From: Sphaerochaeta sp032144095
GTDB taxonomy: Bacteria; Spirochaetota; Spirochaetia; Sphaerochaetales; Sphaerochaetaceae
Assembly (NCBI RefSeq): GCF_032144095.1
Contig: NZ_JAVSNJ010000012.1
Location: forward strand, 1-64,000
DNA length: 64,000 bases
Reading direction: 5' to 3'
Shown: piece by piece, positions 52,842 through 61,519 of the stretch
Layout of the letters: each line of letters starts with the position of its first letter
Position numbering within the stretch: position 1 is the first letter of the stretch
Translations under genes and position numbers: made by a program
Notes under the pieces: model-generated
The model's input: only the letters and a program-made list of their open reading frames with translations
Told to the model about the DNA's origin: nothing
Database searches by the model: none

Positions 52842-54216
52842 GATTGTTGCCGGCGATGTATTTCCTGCTGAATTCCATCTCTTCAAACCGAACAATATTG
52901 CTGATGAATGCAAGGGAGAATACCCCTGTCTCACCGTTACGGTTCTTGGCCATGATGACCTTCGTCTCCTGGATATTGTTCTTCTGTCGTTCGGCTTCAT
53001 CGTCGGTGCGGTTCTTTCCTACATCACGATGCAGGAGGATGACCACGTCAGCATCCTGTTCGATGGATCCGCTGTCACGCAGGTCGCTCAGCTTGGGTTC
53101 CACACCATCTGCCTGTCGACCAACCTGACTGAGGCAGACGACAGGGACATCCAGCTCACGGGCAAGCTGCTTGAGCGAGCGGGAGATGATAGAGATCTGC
53201 TCATGCCTCGGGATACGGGCATCGGCTTCTGCATCGATGAGTCCGATATAGTCGATGAAGATGACCTGGATGTCATGCTCAAGCTTCATCCGCCTTGCCT
53301 GGGCACGCAACTCCATCAGCTTCATGTTTGGTGTGTCCTGGATGTAGAGCTCAGCATCGTAGAGCGATGAAGAGGCATCTATGATGGCGTTCATCTCACT
53401 ATGCTTGAGGGTTGCCTTGCGGATATGGGAGAAATCAACACGGCTATGGCCGGTGAGCAACCGTTCCATGAGGGAGGAGGCACTCATTTCCAAAGAGAAG
53501 AACCCGACCCGGTATTTCTTCTTGACGATCATGTTGAGGGTGATGGAGAGAGCGAAGGCAGTCTTACCAATGGAAGGCCTTGCCCCCACTATGACAAACT
53601 CCTGTTTCTTGAATCCACCGGTGATTGAGTCGAGGGAGGCAAAGGTGGACTCAAAACCGTTCTTGATCCCAGTAGTGCTCCGTTCCTCGATATCACTTAT
53701 GGTTGTTGTTATCAGGTCCTTGATACTGTAGTAGTTGTCACTGCCAGCAGTCTCGTTGTTAAGCTGGGAAAGGGACTGCTCCCCTTCATCAATCACCTTC
53801 TGGATGTCCTGCGACTCATCGTAGGCATTGTCCTTCAGTTTCGAGGAGAAGAGAAGCAGCTTACGCCTCTGTGCCAAGGCTTTGAGAATCTTGGCATAGT
53901 AGGCTGCGTTTGTTGTGGTTGGGACATCACTGGTGAGGGTAGAGATGTAGGAAAGCCCGCCGCACTTGTCAACCAGACTCTTCTGCTTGAGATATGCATT
54001 GAGGGTGATCAGATCAAGGGTTTCCGAACTCTCCTGACGAAAAGCAACGATGGCACCGAACAGCTCTTGGTGGGCAACCTTATAGAAATCATCCCTACCC
54101 AAAAAGTCGGTCACTTCTGCAAGGACCTTATCATTGAGCAGGATTGCTCCTAGGACGGCACGTTCAGCCTCTTCATTCTGAGGGGGAACGCGCCCAAGCA
54201 GACTATTCGACGCCAT
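52831..54216 (-). CDS. dnaB: Replicative DNA helicase DnaB
   Basis: 461 residues. The N-terminal domain (RVPPQNEEAERAVLGAILLN) binds primase, and the RecA-like motor follows. Walker A is GARPSIGKTAFAL, Walker B QVIFIDYIGLI, and the SLKQLARELDVPVVCLSQVGR stretch holds the arginine-finger region. It unwinds DNA 5' to 3' at the fork. Last gene of the rpsF operon, 5 nt after rplI. Confidence 0.96.
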   Translation of the reverse strand: MASNSLLGRVPPQNEEAERAVLGAILLNDKVLAEVTDFLGRDDFYKVAHQELFGAIVAFRQESSETLDLITLNAYLKQKSLVDKCGGLSYISTLTSDVPTTTNAAYYAKILKALAQRRKLLLFSSKLKDNAYDESQDIQKVIDEGEQSLSQLNNETAGSDNYYSIKDLITTTISDIEERSTTGIKNGFESTFASLDSITGGFKKQEFVIVGARPSIGKTAFALSITLNMIVKKKYRVGFFSLEMSASSLMERLLTGHSRVDFSHIRKATLKHSEMNAIIDASSSLYDAELYIQDTPNMKLMELRAQARRMKLEHDIQVIFIDYIGLIDAEADARIPRHEQISIISRSLKQLARELDVPVVCLSQVGRQADGVEPKLSDLRDSGSIEQDADVVILLHRDVGKNRTDDEAERQKNNIQETKVIMAKNRNGETGVFSLAFISNIVRFEEMEFSRKYIAGNNPNV

Positions 54217-54221
54217 TGCCC

Positions 54222-54794
54222 TTACTCTTTCTCTACAGCAGCAGCTGCTTCCTTGGCGACCTTGGCTTCATCGGCAGCGGCCTTGGCAGCGGCCTTGGCA
54301 GCTTCAGAGGCAGCCTTGGCTTCAGCAGCCTGGCGAGCCTTGACCTGGTTTTCGCTTTCAACTACCAACTTGACATCAGAGCTCTCGTCCTCATAGAGAC
54401 GGACACGGATTGTGTAGGTACCAACCATCTTGATGCTGTGGGTAGGTACTTCAATGCGCTTGCGCTCGATCTCAACACCCTGTTTTGCAAGGGCATCCTG
54501 GATCATGGCTGAGGTGACAGAACCAAAGAGCTTGCCGCTTTCACCAGCAGAAAGCACCAAGGTGACGGTAGTCTTGTCCAGCTTGGTCTTCAGGGTTGCA
54601 GCAAGTCCGCGTTTTTCGATCTTGCGCTTTTCGATTGCAGCCTGACGTGAAGCGAACAGAGCCATGTTGGTCTTGTTGAACAACACTGCAGTGCCAGTAG
54701 GCAACAGGTAGTTACGGGCATACCCATCCTTTACAACTACAACGTCTCCCTCTTCTCCGAGGTTTACGACATCCTGATTGAGAATGATTTTCAT
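54222..54794 (-). CDS. rplI: 50S ribosomal protein bL9
   Basis: 190 residues. The first 150 form the two-domain L9 (MKIILNQDVVNLGEEGDVVVVKDGYARNYL...). The rest is an Ala/Lys/Glu-rich tail of about 40 residues (AAEAKAASEAAKAAAKAAAD...) beyond the usual end. Such tails are predicted flexible helices. Confidence 0.95.
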   Translation of the reverse strand: MKIILNQDVVNLGEEGDVVVVKDGYARNYLLPTGTAVLFNKTNMALFASRQAAIEKRKIEKRGLAATLKTKLDKTTVTLVLSAGESGKLFGSVTSAMIQDALAKQGVEIERKRIEVPTHSIKMVGTYTIRVRLYEDESSDVKLVVESENQVKARQAAEAKAASEAAKAAAKAAADEAKVAKEAAAAVEKE

Positions 54795-54806
54795 ATGGAA
54801 AACTCC

Positions 54807-55775
54807 TTACTCGTCTTTTCTAAATACTATCCAAGTCTCCGTAACCCCCAAAAGAGGCAAAACGAAGACAACCAATATGTTCAAACCGGGTACCAAGAAA
54901 GCTATCAGGAACAGGGTTGTCATCAAGCGGCCCCCACTGATGGGCAAGCCCTTGCGTCGCAAAAAGTGCAACACGATGGCCATCCCCTGTACAGCATAAA
55001 GTACGCAGGAGCCCAAGGCAACATTCATTGCAAGGGCGCGCCCCAGATAGGGAGCCTTGAAAACCATCAGCAGCAGAACCACAGTCCACGACCCAAGAAA
55101 CACCCAAAGGGTGATTTCAGGAACAGACCACTGGGTTATGCGACGTGAAAAGCCTTCATCGTACCGTCCTTTGTAACTCATCGCCATAAAGGAAGCAAAT
55201 CCCACCAGTCCCATACAAAGAGGGGCCAGGATCGATCCACCTACCATCACCGACAACCGGTAAACCCTGTCCACTTCACTTACAGTGACAGCGCCAGGGG
55301 TTTCCAAATTTCCTTCCACCGCTCCGAATATGGCACGAAAGGCTTGCAGCATAGCAGCGTCGACCTTCGTGATCGTCTCAGAACCGGCAGAAAGCCAGAT
55401 AACCAATACCATCGAAGCCACCACACCAAACGAGGCGGAGGCAAGATAGCGTACCATTGTCCGTTGGCCTTCCAAATAAATCCATGATGCAGAGCCAACC
55501 AACAAGACAACCGGAATGAACAATCCGATGACCAACAGCATCCTCCCCGTAGGATCTCCAAGCGCATTTCGAGCCTGGAACAGGGAGACTATCACCGTCA
55601 GGAGCGCTACGGCCCCCACTGGGATCAAGGCATGTCTGCGATCGGAAAACTTTGGCGCGAGAACCATGAGAGGAATGGTGAACAGGAAGTTGCCAAGCAT
55701 GAACCGGGAGAGTATGAAACTCACACCCGCTACAATGGCAGCATTTCTTATCAGCTGTTTTTCATCTTGATTCAT
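54807..55775 (-). CDS. DUF2232 (YybS-like) membrane protein
   Basis: 322 residues with about eight hydrophobic segments. In Firmicutes a DUF2232 protein, YybS, lies between rpsR and rplI, the same place as here. That synteny, and the membrane profile, is why I assign it; sequence likeness to YybS is not something I can measure. The function of the family is unknown. ATG 55775 is preferred to TTG 55787, but the SD is weak for both. Confidence 0.65.
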   Translation of the reverse strand: MNQDEKQLIRNAAIVAGVSFILSRFMLGNFLFTIPLMVLAPKFSDRRHALIPVGAVALLTVIVSLFQARNALGDPTGRMLLVIGLFIPVVLLVGSASWIYLEGQRTMVRYLASASFGVVASMVLVIWLSAGSETITKVDAAMLQAFRAIFGAVEGNLETPGAVTVSEVDRVYRLSVMVGGSILAPLCMGLVGFASFMAMSYKGRYDEGFSRRITQWSVPEITLWVFLGSWTVVLLLMVFKAPYLGRALAMNVALGSCVLYAVQGMAIVLHFLRRKGLPISGGRLMTTLFLIAFLVPGLNILVVFVLPLLGVTETWIVFRKDE

Positions 55776-55790
55776 GACGCCCAACAAAGC

Positions 55791-56075
55791 TTACTTCTTC
55801 TCAAAAGGAAGGTATGCGAGTACGCGTGCCTTCTTGATCTCGTTAGTAACACTTCTCTGGTGCTTAGCACAACAGCCGGTGATACGAGCTGGAAGAATCT
55901 TGCCCCTCTCAGTGATGTATCTGCGAAGCATTTCAGGGTTTTTGTAATCGGGGGTGAGGTTTTGGGTACAGAACTTACAGACCTTCTTTCTGAAGCTGGG
56001 TCTGCGTCCGCCACCTGATCTTCTGTCTCTACCGCCCCTATCCATATCGTTGGAATCTTTATCGTCATCACGCAT
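55791..56075 (-). CDS. rpsR: 30S ribosomal protein bS18
   Basis: 94 residues. The conserved part is KKVCKFCTQN...YKNPEMLRRYITERGKILPARITGCCAKHQRSVTNEIKKARVLAYLPF, with the four-Cys/His zinc-binding set retained. The first 25 residues are a charged (RDRRSGGGRR) extension. Part of rpsF-ssb-rpsR. Confidence 0.96.
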   Translation of the reverse strand: MRDDDKDSNDMDRGGRDRRSGGGRRPSFRKKVCKFCTQNLTPDYKNPEMLRRYITERGKILPARITGCCAKHQRSVTNEIKKARVLAYLPFEKK

Positions 56076-56118
56076 GAATTTTTCTCCTTAACAACTTTCT
56101 CTGCTTTCTAGCAGGATT

Positions 56119-56601
56119 TTAGAAAGGGATCTGGTCGTCATCGAACTGCTCAGGACCACCGAAGTCCATGTCTGGCATGGTGGGTGGAGGTGTGGCAGGC
56201 TTTGCGCCATAGGATCCCTGGGTTCTCGCCGCAGGTCCGTCAGTACGGGGCCTTTCGGTGCGATCACCACTCGAACTTGAAAGGAGCTGCAAGGAATTGA
56301 CTACGATCTCGACGCGGGAACGACTCTGTCCATCCTGTTCCCAGCGGCTCTGCCTCAATTCACCAAGGATGGAAACCTGCCGACCTTTCTCCAGATACTG
56401 GTTCAGGCCTTCGGCGCTCTTTCCAAACATGGTGCAATCAAAGAAGTTGGCCTCATCTTCCCATTTGTTGTCCGCCGTCCTCTTTCTACGGTTAACAGCA
56501 AGTGAAAAACGACAGATAGCCATACCACCACTGGAATAGCGAAGCTCGCTTTCCCGAGTCAGACGGCCCACCAGCGCGATCACATTTAAGTCATTTGCCA
56601 T
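56119..56601 (-). CDS. ssb: Single-stranded DNA-binding protein
   Basis: 160 residues. An N-terminal OB fold (about 1-110) is followed by a Pro/Gly-rich linker and the conserved acidic tip DDDQIPF that recruits repair and replication proteins. The ssb gene lies between rpsF and rpsR, as usual. Confidence 0.96.
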   Translation of the reverse strand: MANDLNVIALVGRLTRESELRYSSGGMAICRFSLAVNRRKRTADNKWEDEANFFDCTMFGKSAEGLNQYLEKGRQVSILGELRQSRWEQDGQSRSRVEIVVNSLQLLSSSSGDRTERPRTDGPAARTQGSYGAKPATPPPTMPDMDFGGPEQFDDDQIPF

Positions 56602-56635
56602 TCTTTTGCTCCAATTGATTAATTTTTAACGAAGG

Positions 56636-56917
56636 TTATTTTTCTGTGTTGACAAACAGAAACTTCAAGATGGCAGTGCTGAGCAAGAAATCCTTCTCGA
56701 ATCCAAGGATCGTGGAAGGGTCAGCCTTCATTTCGAAGTAGACATAGTGGCCTTTTTCCTGTTTCTTGATATCGTAGGCGAGGTACTTGACGCCCATATC
56801 TTCCTGCTTGGTAATCTCTACCCCAGCTTTTGCGAAAGCGCTGGTCACCAACTCTAGGCCAGCCTGTGTTTTTTCTTCGTTTGCATCGAAGATGATTGTG
56901 AACTCATAATTTCTCAT
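56636..56917 (-). CDS. rpsF: 30S ribosomal protein bS6
   Basis: 93 residues. MRNYEFTIIFDANEE and the KQEKGHYVYFEMKA stretch match S6, which pairs with S18 in the 30S platform. First gene of a leftward operon, with a foldable leader directly upstream. Confidence 0.95.
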   Translation of the reverse strand: MRNYEFTIIFDANEEKTQAGLELVTSAFAKAGVEITKQEDMGVKYLAYDIKKQEKGHYVYFEMKADPSTILGFEKDFLLSTAILKFLFVNTEK

Positions 56918-56921
56918 GGTT

Positions 56922-56965
56922 CCTCCTTACGGACATAATGATCCGCCCAAGAGCGGATAAAGAGG
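56922..56965 (-). promoter_or_regulatory. S6:S18-type autoregulatory leader RNA
   Basis: On the leftward transcript, CCTCTTTA (56965-56958) can pair with TAAGGAGG (56929-56922), which hides the SD. Inside, ATCCGC/GCGGAT (56958-56953 with 56946-56941) forms a second stem. An 11-nt 3' bulge ends in CCG directly against the outer stem. A CCG-containing bulge in a hairpin before rpsF is the known binding site of the S6:S18 complex, so feedback control is likely. Confidence 0.6.
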
Positions 56966-56973
56966 TTCCACCT

Positions 56974-57003
56974 ACACTACCACATATCAGAGTTTCCAGT
57001 CAA
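56974..57003 (-). promoter_or_regulatory. Possible promoter of the rpsF operon
   Basis: Read leftward, TTGACT (57003-56998) and TAGTGT (56979-56974), 18 nt apart. The -10 box is weak; the -35 box is good. Confidence 0.4.
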
Positions 57004-57074
57004 CAAAGTGGGCAAAGATATCATGAATTGCCATAAGGGCTTGAAGGCAGCTTGCCGTTGTTGCAACTCTAGGG

Positions 57075-58778
57075 TTACCCATCCATCAAGGCTGGGGGGC
57101 CTGAGGAGTTTTCCTTGGTTGTTTCAGTTCCATCCACCAAGGAGCTGTCCATCAGAGCACCATTCCAGCATGGGGGTAGCGGTGTTGATACGGAGAGCTT
57201 GACCCGTATCCCCTTGCTCAGAAGTGAGCGTTCACGAACAAGGAACAGGGTTCCGTTTTGCCTGTCATGGCCTATCCAGCTGCTTGTTTGGTTGGGTTTC
57301 AACAGGAGATTTTTGCAATCCTCGCAGGGCGATGATCTTTTATGCAGGATCTGGTAGCAAGGTCCTCTAGCGGTCCCGTTGATGATCCCCAACCTTTTCA
57401 CCAGAGTATCATTGGCAAAGAGCAGCTCATAGGTGTCCAGGTTGCATAGGTAAATTTCCTCCTGAAGCAGAGAGAACAGCCACTGCTTGTCGACCGGTTT
57501 CCTCATATTGGGATTGACCCCATGTGTCCCATAGAGGCAATACCTGTCCCTCCCCTCCGTCTTTGCCTGGTACATAGCTAGGTCAGCACTGTGATAGAGG
57601 GTCTCAAAGGTGGTCCCGTGTTCGGGATAGAGGGAGATGCCCACACTGCAGGTTATCTGGTTTTCGCCCTGGGGGATACGGATTTTGCTGCAGAGAGCCT
57701 CTGCCTTGGCAATGGCAAGCTCCTGGGACGGGATACCGGTGATGAAGACAGCAAACTCATCGCCGCCAAGCCTTGCTATGATGTCATGGGGACGGAAGAT
57801 TCCTTTGATGGAATTTGCGACAAACTGCAGGGTACGGTCGCCGACATCATGGCCGTAGGTATCGTTGACCCATTTGAAATGGTCGATATCCAGAACAAAA
57901 AAAGCACCCATCTCCCCTTTGGCTGTCTCCTGCACCAATGCCTGGACCACCCCCCTCTCAAGGGCGGAGCGGTTCAAAACCCCTGTCAAGGGATCCAAAT
58001 GGGCTTGGGAGGCAGCGCTCTCTGAGCCAACGTCCCGAATCGATACCATGCAGATCAGCTCTTCACTGTCAGGTCCAGACGAAACCTTCACGCTGAGAAT
58101 TGACCACCGGTACCCTTGGTAGGAACCATCATAACTGGCTCGCCTGAACAGGACGATGTTTTCTCCAGTGGGTTGGGGAAAGGAGGAGAGCAACGAGGCC
58201 CTATCAGCAAAAAAGTCAAACATCTTCTGGTCCTGAGGATGGACATACCGTAGAACAAACATGTGGACGGCTTCATACAGGGAAGGGACCTCAGTGACTC
58301 GGAAAGCCCTCTGGAACTGGAGGTTGCCCTCCAGCAGTAGTCCAGTTGAAGCGACAAAGGAAAAGGAGATTGCCTCTGCGCTCTTGTCAGACGGAAAGAT
58401 GATGCCAAGATCATCCGATGGCAAAATCAAAAAAACAGGAAATCCTTCCAAGGTGTATAGGTAGGTGCCAAAAACATGGCAAGGTGCAACAGTATGATCG
58501 CTTTGGATTACATGGAACAGCAGCTCGAAATCCTGTTTGGTCTCCCTTGCCTCACAGATTGCCTCGCTGACCCGTACCAGATCTTCAGCAAAGATCATTT
58601 TTTTGTAGGCGGATTCCATCTGTTGGGCAAAGGAATCGCAGGGATACCCAAAACAGGTTGTGGAACGCCCTCCCCTGTGCAGTACCTTCAAGTGCACACC
58701 GAGCTGGACCACATAATACTCGAGGGATAGCTTGGAGAAAGCCTGCAACAAGTGTGCGGGAAAAGAGGCGGGTTCCAT
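57075..58778 (-). CDS. Diguanylate cyclase with GGDEF then PAS-like domain
   Basis: 567 residues. A PAS/sensor-like region (about 1-250) is followed by a GGDEF domain with the active motif GGDEF near residue 338. The product-inhibition RxxD site (RPHD) lies five residues before it, so cyclic-di-GMP synthesis with feedback is likely. The C-terminal 120 residues carry a PAS-like stretch, CYQILHKRSSPCEDCKN, a Cys-rich PAS signature that usually comes before GGDEF. GGAGG five bases before ATG 58778 sets the start. The end of the PAS-like part looks short. Confidence 0.88.
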   Translation of the reverse strand: MEPASFPAHLLQAFSKLSLEYYVVQLGVHLKVLHRGGRSTTCFGYPCDSFAQQMESAYKKMIFAEDLVRVSEAICEARETKQDFELLFHVIQSDHTVAPCHVFGTYLYTLEGFPVFLILPSDDLGIIFPSDKSAEAISFSFVASTGLLLEGNLQFQRAFRVTEVPSLYEAVHMFVLRYVHPQDQKMFDFFADRASLLSSFPQPTGENIVLFRRASYDGSYQGYRWSILSVKVSSGPDSEELICMVSIRDVGSESAASQAHLDPLTGVLNRSALERGVVQALVQETAKGEMGAFFVLDIDHFKWVNDTYGHDVGDRTLQFVANSIKGIFRPHDIIARLGGDEFAVFITGIPSQELAIAKAEALCSKIRIPQGENQITCSVGISLYPEHGTTFETLYHSADLAMYQAKTEGRDRYCLYGTHGVNPNMRKPVDKQWLFSLLQEEIYLCNLDTYELLFANDTLVKRLGIINGTARGPCYQILHKRSSPCEDCKNLLLKPNQTSSWIGHDRQNGTLFLVRERSLLSKGIRVKLSVSTPLPPCWNGALMDSSLVDGTETTKENSSGPPALMDG

Positions 58779-58875
58779 AAGGGCCTCCAATAACTCCATA
58801 CTAGCATGGGCTTTCCATACCTACCAGAAAAAAATCATGAGGGTGTTGTAAAAAAACAAGTCAGAGAGACAATTG

Positions 58876-58903
58876 AAAACCGCCGGAGCGACCGGCGGTT
58901 TTT
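58876..58903. terminator. Terminator-like hairpin
   Basis: AAAACCGCCGG (58876-58886) and CCGGCGGTTTT (58892-58902) form a perfect 11-bp stem with loop AGCGA. It has T tracts on both strands. It lies 45 nt after the stop of the small basic gene and so most likely ends that leftward transcript, with the + strand signal facing an unknown transcript. Confidence 0.75.
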
Positions 58904-58948
58904 GCATTTGTGAACTGCACGTAGCAGTATGATAAGATTGAAAGAAAG

Positions 58949-59041
58949 TTATTTCTTGTTCTTATGTCTATTCTTTCTGAGCTTTTTCTTTCTCTTATGA
59001 GTAGCAATCTTATGCTTTTTTCTTTTTCTTCCACAAGGCAC
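58949..59041 (-). CDS. AURKAIP1/COX24-type 30-residue basic protein
   Basis: 30 residues: GTG start, then PCGRKRKKHKIATHKRKKKL and RKNRHKNKK. Eighteen of the 30 residues are Lys or Arg. The KRKKHKIATHKRKKRLRKNRHK core is the AURKAIP1/COX24 pattern, known from mitochondrial small-subunit protein mS38, with small relatives in bacteria, so a ribosomal role is likely. AAGGAG (59054-59049) lies seven bases before GTG 59041, and there is a good promoter and a terminator. It is far too short for routine gene calling. Confidence 0.85.
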   Translation of the reverse strand: MPCGRKRKKHKIATHKRKKKLRKNRHKNKK

Positions 59042-59070
59042 TGTAGAGCTCCTTATCGACCGGTTGGGTT

Positions 59071-59085
59071 ATTGGCCAGGCCAAT
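59071..59085. repeat. 15-bp palindrome in the small-gene leader
   Basis: ATTGGCC-A-GGCCAAT (59071-59085) lies between the promoter at 59114-59142 and the start at 59041, in the 5' leader of the basic protein. It may be an operator or an mRNA hairpin. Confidence 0.4.
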
Positions 59086-59113
59086 TCCGGAGGATTTTTG
59101 TAATTACCGTATC

Positions 59114-59142
59114 ATTATGCAAAGATGGGTTGCCAACGTCAA
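59114..59142 (-). promoter_or_regulatory. Promoter of the 30-residue basic protein gene
   Basis: Read leftward, TTGACG (59142-59137) and CATAAT (59119-59114) with a 17-nt spacer, each matching 5 of 6 consensus bases. Confidence 0.75.
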
Positions 59143-59223
59143 GGGGTATGAAGAATCTATTTGATGCTAAACCGCGTGGGAAAAGACCTTTCTTACATTT
59201 TTCCGATAAATCATGCTACCTTA

Positions 59224-59252
59224 TTGCTCTACAGCTGTTTTATTTCTACTAT
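59224..59252 (+). promoter_or_regulatory. Possible promoter of murD
   Basis: TTGCTC (59224-59229) and TACTAT (59247-59252), 17 nt apart, 25 nt before the ATG. SD GAGGAGGGG follows. Confidence 0.5.
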
Positions 59253-59277
59253 GACATTGTAGTAACGAGGAGGGGGC

Positions 59278-60606
59278 ATGAAGGTTCTGATCTTTGGATT
59301 GGGAATGAATGGAGGTGGATATTCTGCCGCCACGTATTTTCTGGACCATGGAGATGAGGTCAGGATCACTGACCTGAAAGGAACTTGTGACCTCGGCCTT
59401 GAAATGGAAGCACTTTCTTCACGTGGTGCGACATGCATAGCAGGAACCCACCGCAAGGAAGACTTCCTTTGGGCAGATATTGTGGTCAAGAATCCAGCAA
59501 TCCCCCCCAACCATCCCCTTCTCTCCTATTCGCGCATGGTGGTCAATGATTTTGCATGGCTCTTCTCCTCCCCATGGTGTGAACAGACAAAAATCATCGC
59601 GATAACCGGAACAAAAGGAAAGACGACCACATCGGCTGCCGTTGCCCATGTCCTCGACAGACTTGGGTATGAGGCGATGCAGTGCGGAAACATGGGCATC
59701 AGCGCATTCTCGGTCCTCCAGGAATGGGAGAAGAGACATGACGAACAAAAGAAGATCCCTGACTACCTTGTATGTGAGTTCTCCTCCTGGCAAATCCGCG
59801 ATACCGTGGCCGCCATGCATGGGGACTTGCCGCCGATGGAGATCTGTGCCCTTACCAACTTCTATCCCGACCACCTCAATTCCTACGAGAGCATCGAGAA
59901 CTACCTTGAAGACAAGCTTGAGCTCTTCTCCAAGTCTACCAAAATGGCGGTGGTTCCTGATGTCATGACCAAACGGGTCAAAAAGCAAACCAAGCTAGAC
60001 AGCAAGCATGTGCGAGGCATCGACAGGACCTGTGCCAAGGAGGTCGAGGAGATGCCCCACCTCAAGAGCGCCTATGCCATCCTCCTTGCCCTCGGATTCA
60101 AATGGAAAGCTGTCCTCAAGGGACTGGAGACCTTCTCCGGAGTTCCCCATAGGATCGAGCAGGTCGGCCTGCAGGGCACGATTCTCTTTATCAATGACAG
60201 TGCAGCAACGATTCCTGAAGCCGTCCACTTTACCTTTGCCCGTTTCAGGAACATGGCCGCTCACCTCATCTGTGGCGGGACAGACAAGAACCTGAAGCCA
60301 GATGCCATGCTCGATGTGCTTCAGGCAGCCTCCAGCCTCTCTCTCCTGGATGGATCATTTACGAGAAACAAGCTCATTCCCCTACTCAAGCAACACAAGA
60401 TAGCCTACAAAGGCCCCTTCTCCACGATGGAAGAGGCTTTGCTGAGCAGCCATTCCTTTGCACTGAAGAAGGCAAAGGACCTCCCGGAGTTACCGCAGGT
60501 AGTCCTGCTCTCTCCAGGTTGTGCTTCCTTTGAGCTGTTCACCAATGAGTTCGACCGGGGAAACCAGTTCAAGAACCTGGTGGGTCTCATCCTTGAGGGC
60601 GAATAG
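59278..60606 (+). CDS. murD: UDP-N-acetylmuramoylalanine--D-glutamate ligase
   Basis: 442 residues. MurD adds D-Glu to UDP-MurNAc-L-Ala using ATP in the cytoplasm. The ATP loop is TGTKGKTTTS, the middle carries NFYPDHLNSY, and VPHRIE and NDSAATIPEA are ligase motifs. The C-terminal LLSPGCASFELFTNEFDRGNQFK is typical. It is a single gene, not in a dcw cluster here. Confidence 0.93.
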   Translation: MKVLIFGLGMNGGGYSAATYFLDHGDEVRITDLKGTCDLGLEMEALSSRGATCIAGTHRKEDFLWADIVVKNPAIPPNHPLLSYSRMVVNDFAWLFSSPWCEQTKIIAITGTKGKTTTSAAVAHVLDRLGYEAMQCGNMGISAFSVLQEWEKRHDEQKKIPDYLVCEFSSWQIRDTVAAMHGDLPPMEICALTNFYPDHLNSYESIENYLEDKLELFSKSTKMAVVPDVMTKRVKKQTKLDSKHVRGIDRTCAKEVEEMPHLKSAYAILLALGFKWKAVLKGLETFSGVPHRIEQVGLQGTILFINDSAATIPEAVHFTFARFRNMAAHLICGGTDKNLKPDAMLDVLQAASSLSLLDGSFTRNKLIPLLKQHKIAYKGPFSTMEEALLSSHSFALKKAKDLPELPQVVLLSPGCASFELFTNEFDRGNQFKNLVGLILEGE

Positions 60607-60615
60607 GTAACAATG

Positions 60616-60636
60616 CCCTCTAGGCCACCTAGAGGG
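60616..60636. terminator. Hairpin between murD and the sugar permease gene
   Basis: CCCTCTAGG (60616-60624) and CCTAGAGGG (60628-60636) form a perfect 9-bp stem with loop CCA between the two convergent genes. No T run follows on either strand, so it is a terminator-like or mRNA-end hairpin. Confidence 0.5.
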
Positions 60637-60652
60637 TGCAGGCTCCCATCAG

Positions 60653-61519
60653 CTAGTTCTTCAACCCGGTCATCACAATTCCTTCAATGAAGTACCGCTG
60701 GCCGATAAGGTAGAAGATGATGCCCGGCACAAAGGACATGCAGGTTGCGCTCATGATCTTTGACCAGTCGGTTCCCAGGCTTCCCTTGAACTGGGATAGC
60801 CCAAGTGCGATGGTAAACTTCTCCAGGCTATTGATGTAGATTATCTGCTGCAACAGGTCATTCCACAGCATGATGAAGAGCAGGAGGGCCACCACAATCA
60901 TTGCCGACTTTATCGCTGGTACTATGATGGAAACCAGGATCCGCAAGGGCCCTGCTCCATCGATGGTCGCCGCCTCGTCCAATTCGCGTGGGATGGACTT
61001 GATGAACTGCCTGATAAGGAAGATGTTGAATGCGCCTCCCCCACAAAAATGGGGCAGCACCAGGGGAAGATAGGAATCATAGACATGCAAAAGCCGTGTC
61101 CAGATGATGTAGAGGGGAAGCAGGGTAACCATGGTGGGAAGCAACATCGACCCGACACATAGCAAGAACAGCTGGTCTTTTCCCTTGAACCTGAGCCTGG
61201 CGAAGGCATACCCTCCCATGGTTGCGGTAACGGTCCCACCCACTATGGAGGGGACAATGATCGTGAGGGTGTTTTTCAGATAGGACCAGAAGGGGAAGAA
61301 TTCCATGGTGCTTGCATAGTTGGAGAAGAGCCAATGGCTGGGAAAGAAGGCAGGGGGAAAGGCATAGAGCTCGGTATTGGTCATCAGGCTCGAACGGAAC
61401 ATCCACCAGATGGGAAGCATGACAAGACCACCCAAAAATGTCAGCAGGACAAGGGTGACAAGGTTTGAAAGGCGGGCGATCCGGTCCTTGCTGTGCAGGG
61501 AGGCAAACTGGATACTCAT
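60653..61519 (-). CDS. Sugar ABC transporter permease, MalG type
   Basis: 288 residues, six membrane helices. The cytoplasmic EAA loop that meets the ATPase reads ELDEAATIDGAGPLRILVSIIVP. No ATPase gene is in this cluster, so a shared MsmK-type ATPase encoded elsewhere is expected. The start overlaps the other permease's stop by one base (TGATG). Confidence 0.93.
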   Translation of the reverse strand: MSIQFASLHSKDRIARLSNLVTLVLLTFLGGLVMLPIWWMFRSSLMTNTELYAFPPAFFPSHWLFSNYASTMEFFPFWSYLKNTLTIIVPSIVGGTVTATMGGYAFARLRFKGKDQLFLLCVGSMLLPTMVTLLPLYIIWTRLLHVYDSYLPLVLPHFCGGGAFNIFLIRQFIKSIPRELDEAATIDGAGPLRILVSIIVPAIKSAMIVVALLLFIMLWNDLLQQIIYINSLEKFTIALGLSQFKGSLGTDWSKIMSATCMSFVPGIIFYLIGQRYFIEGIVMTGLKN

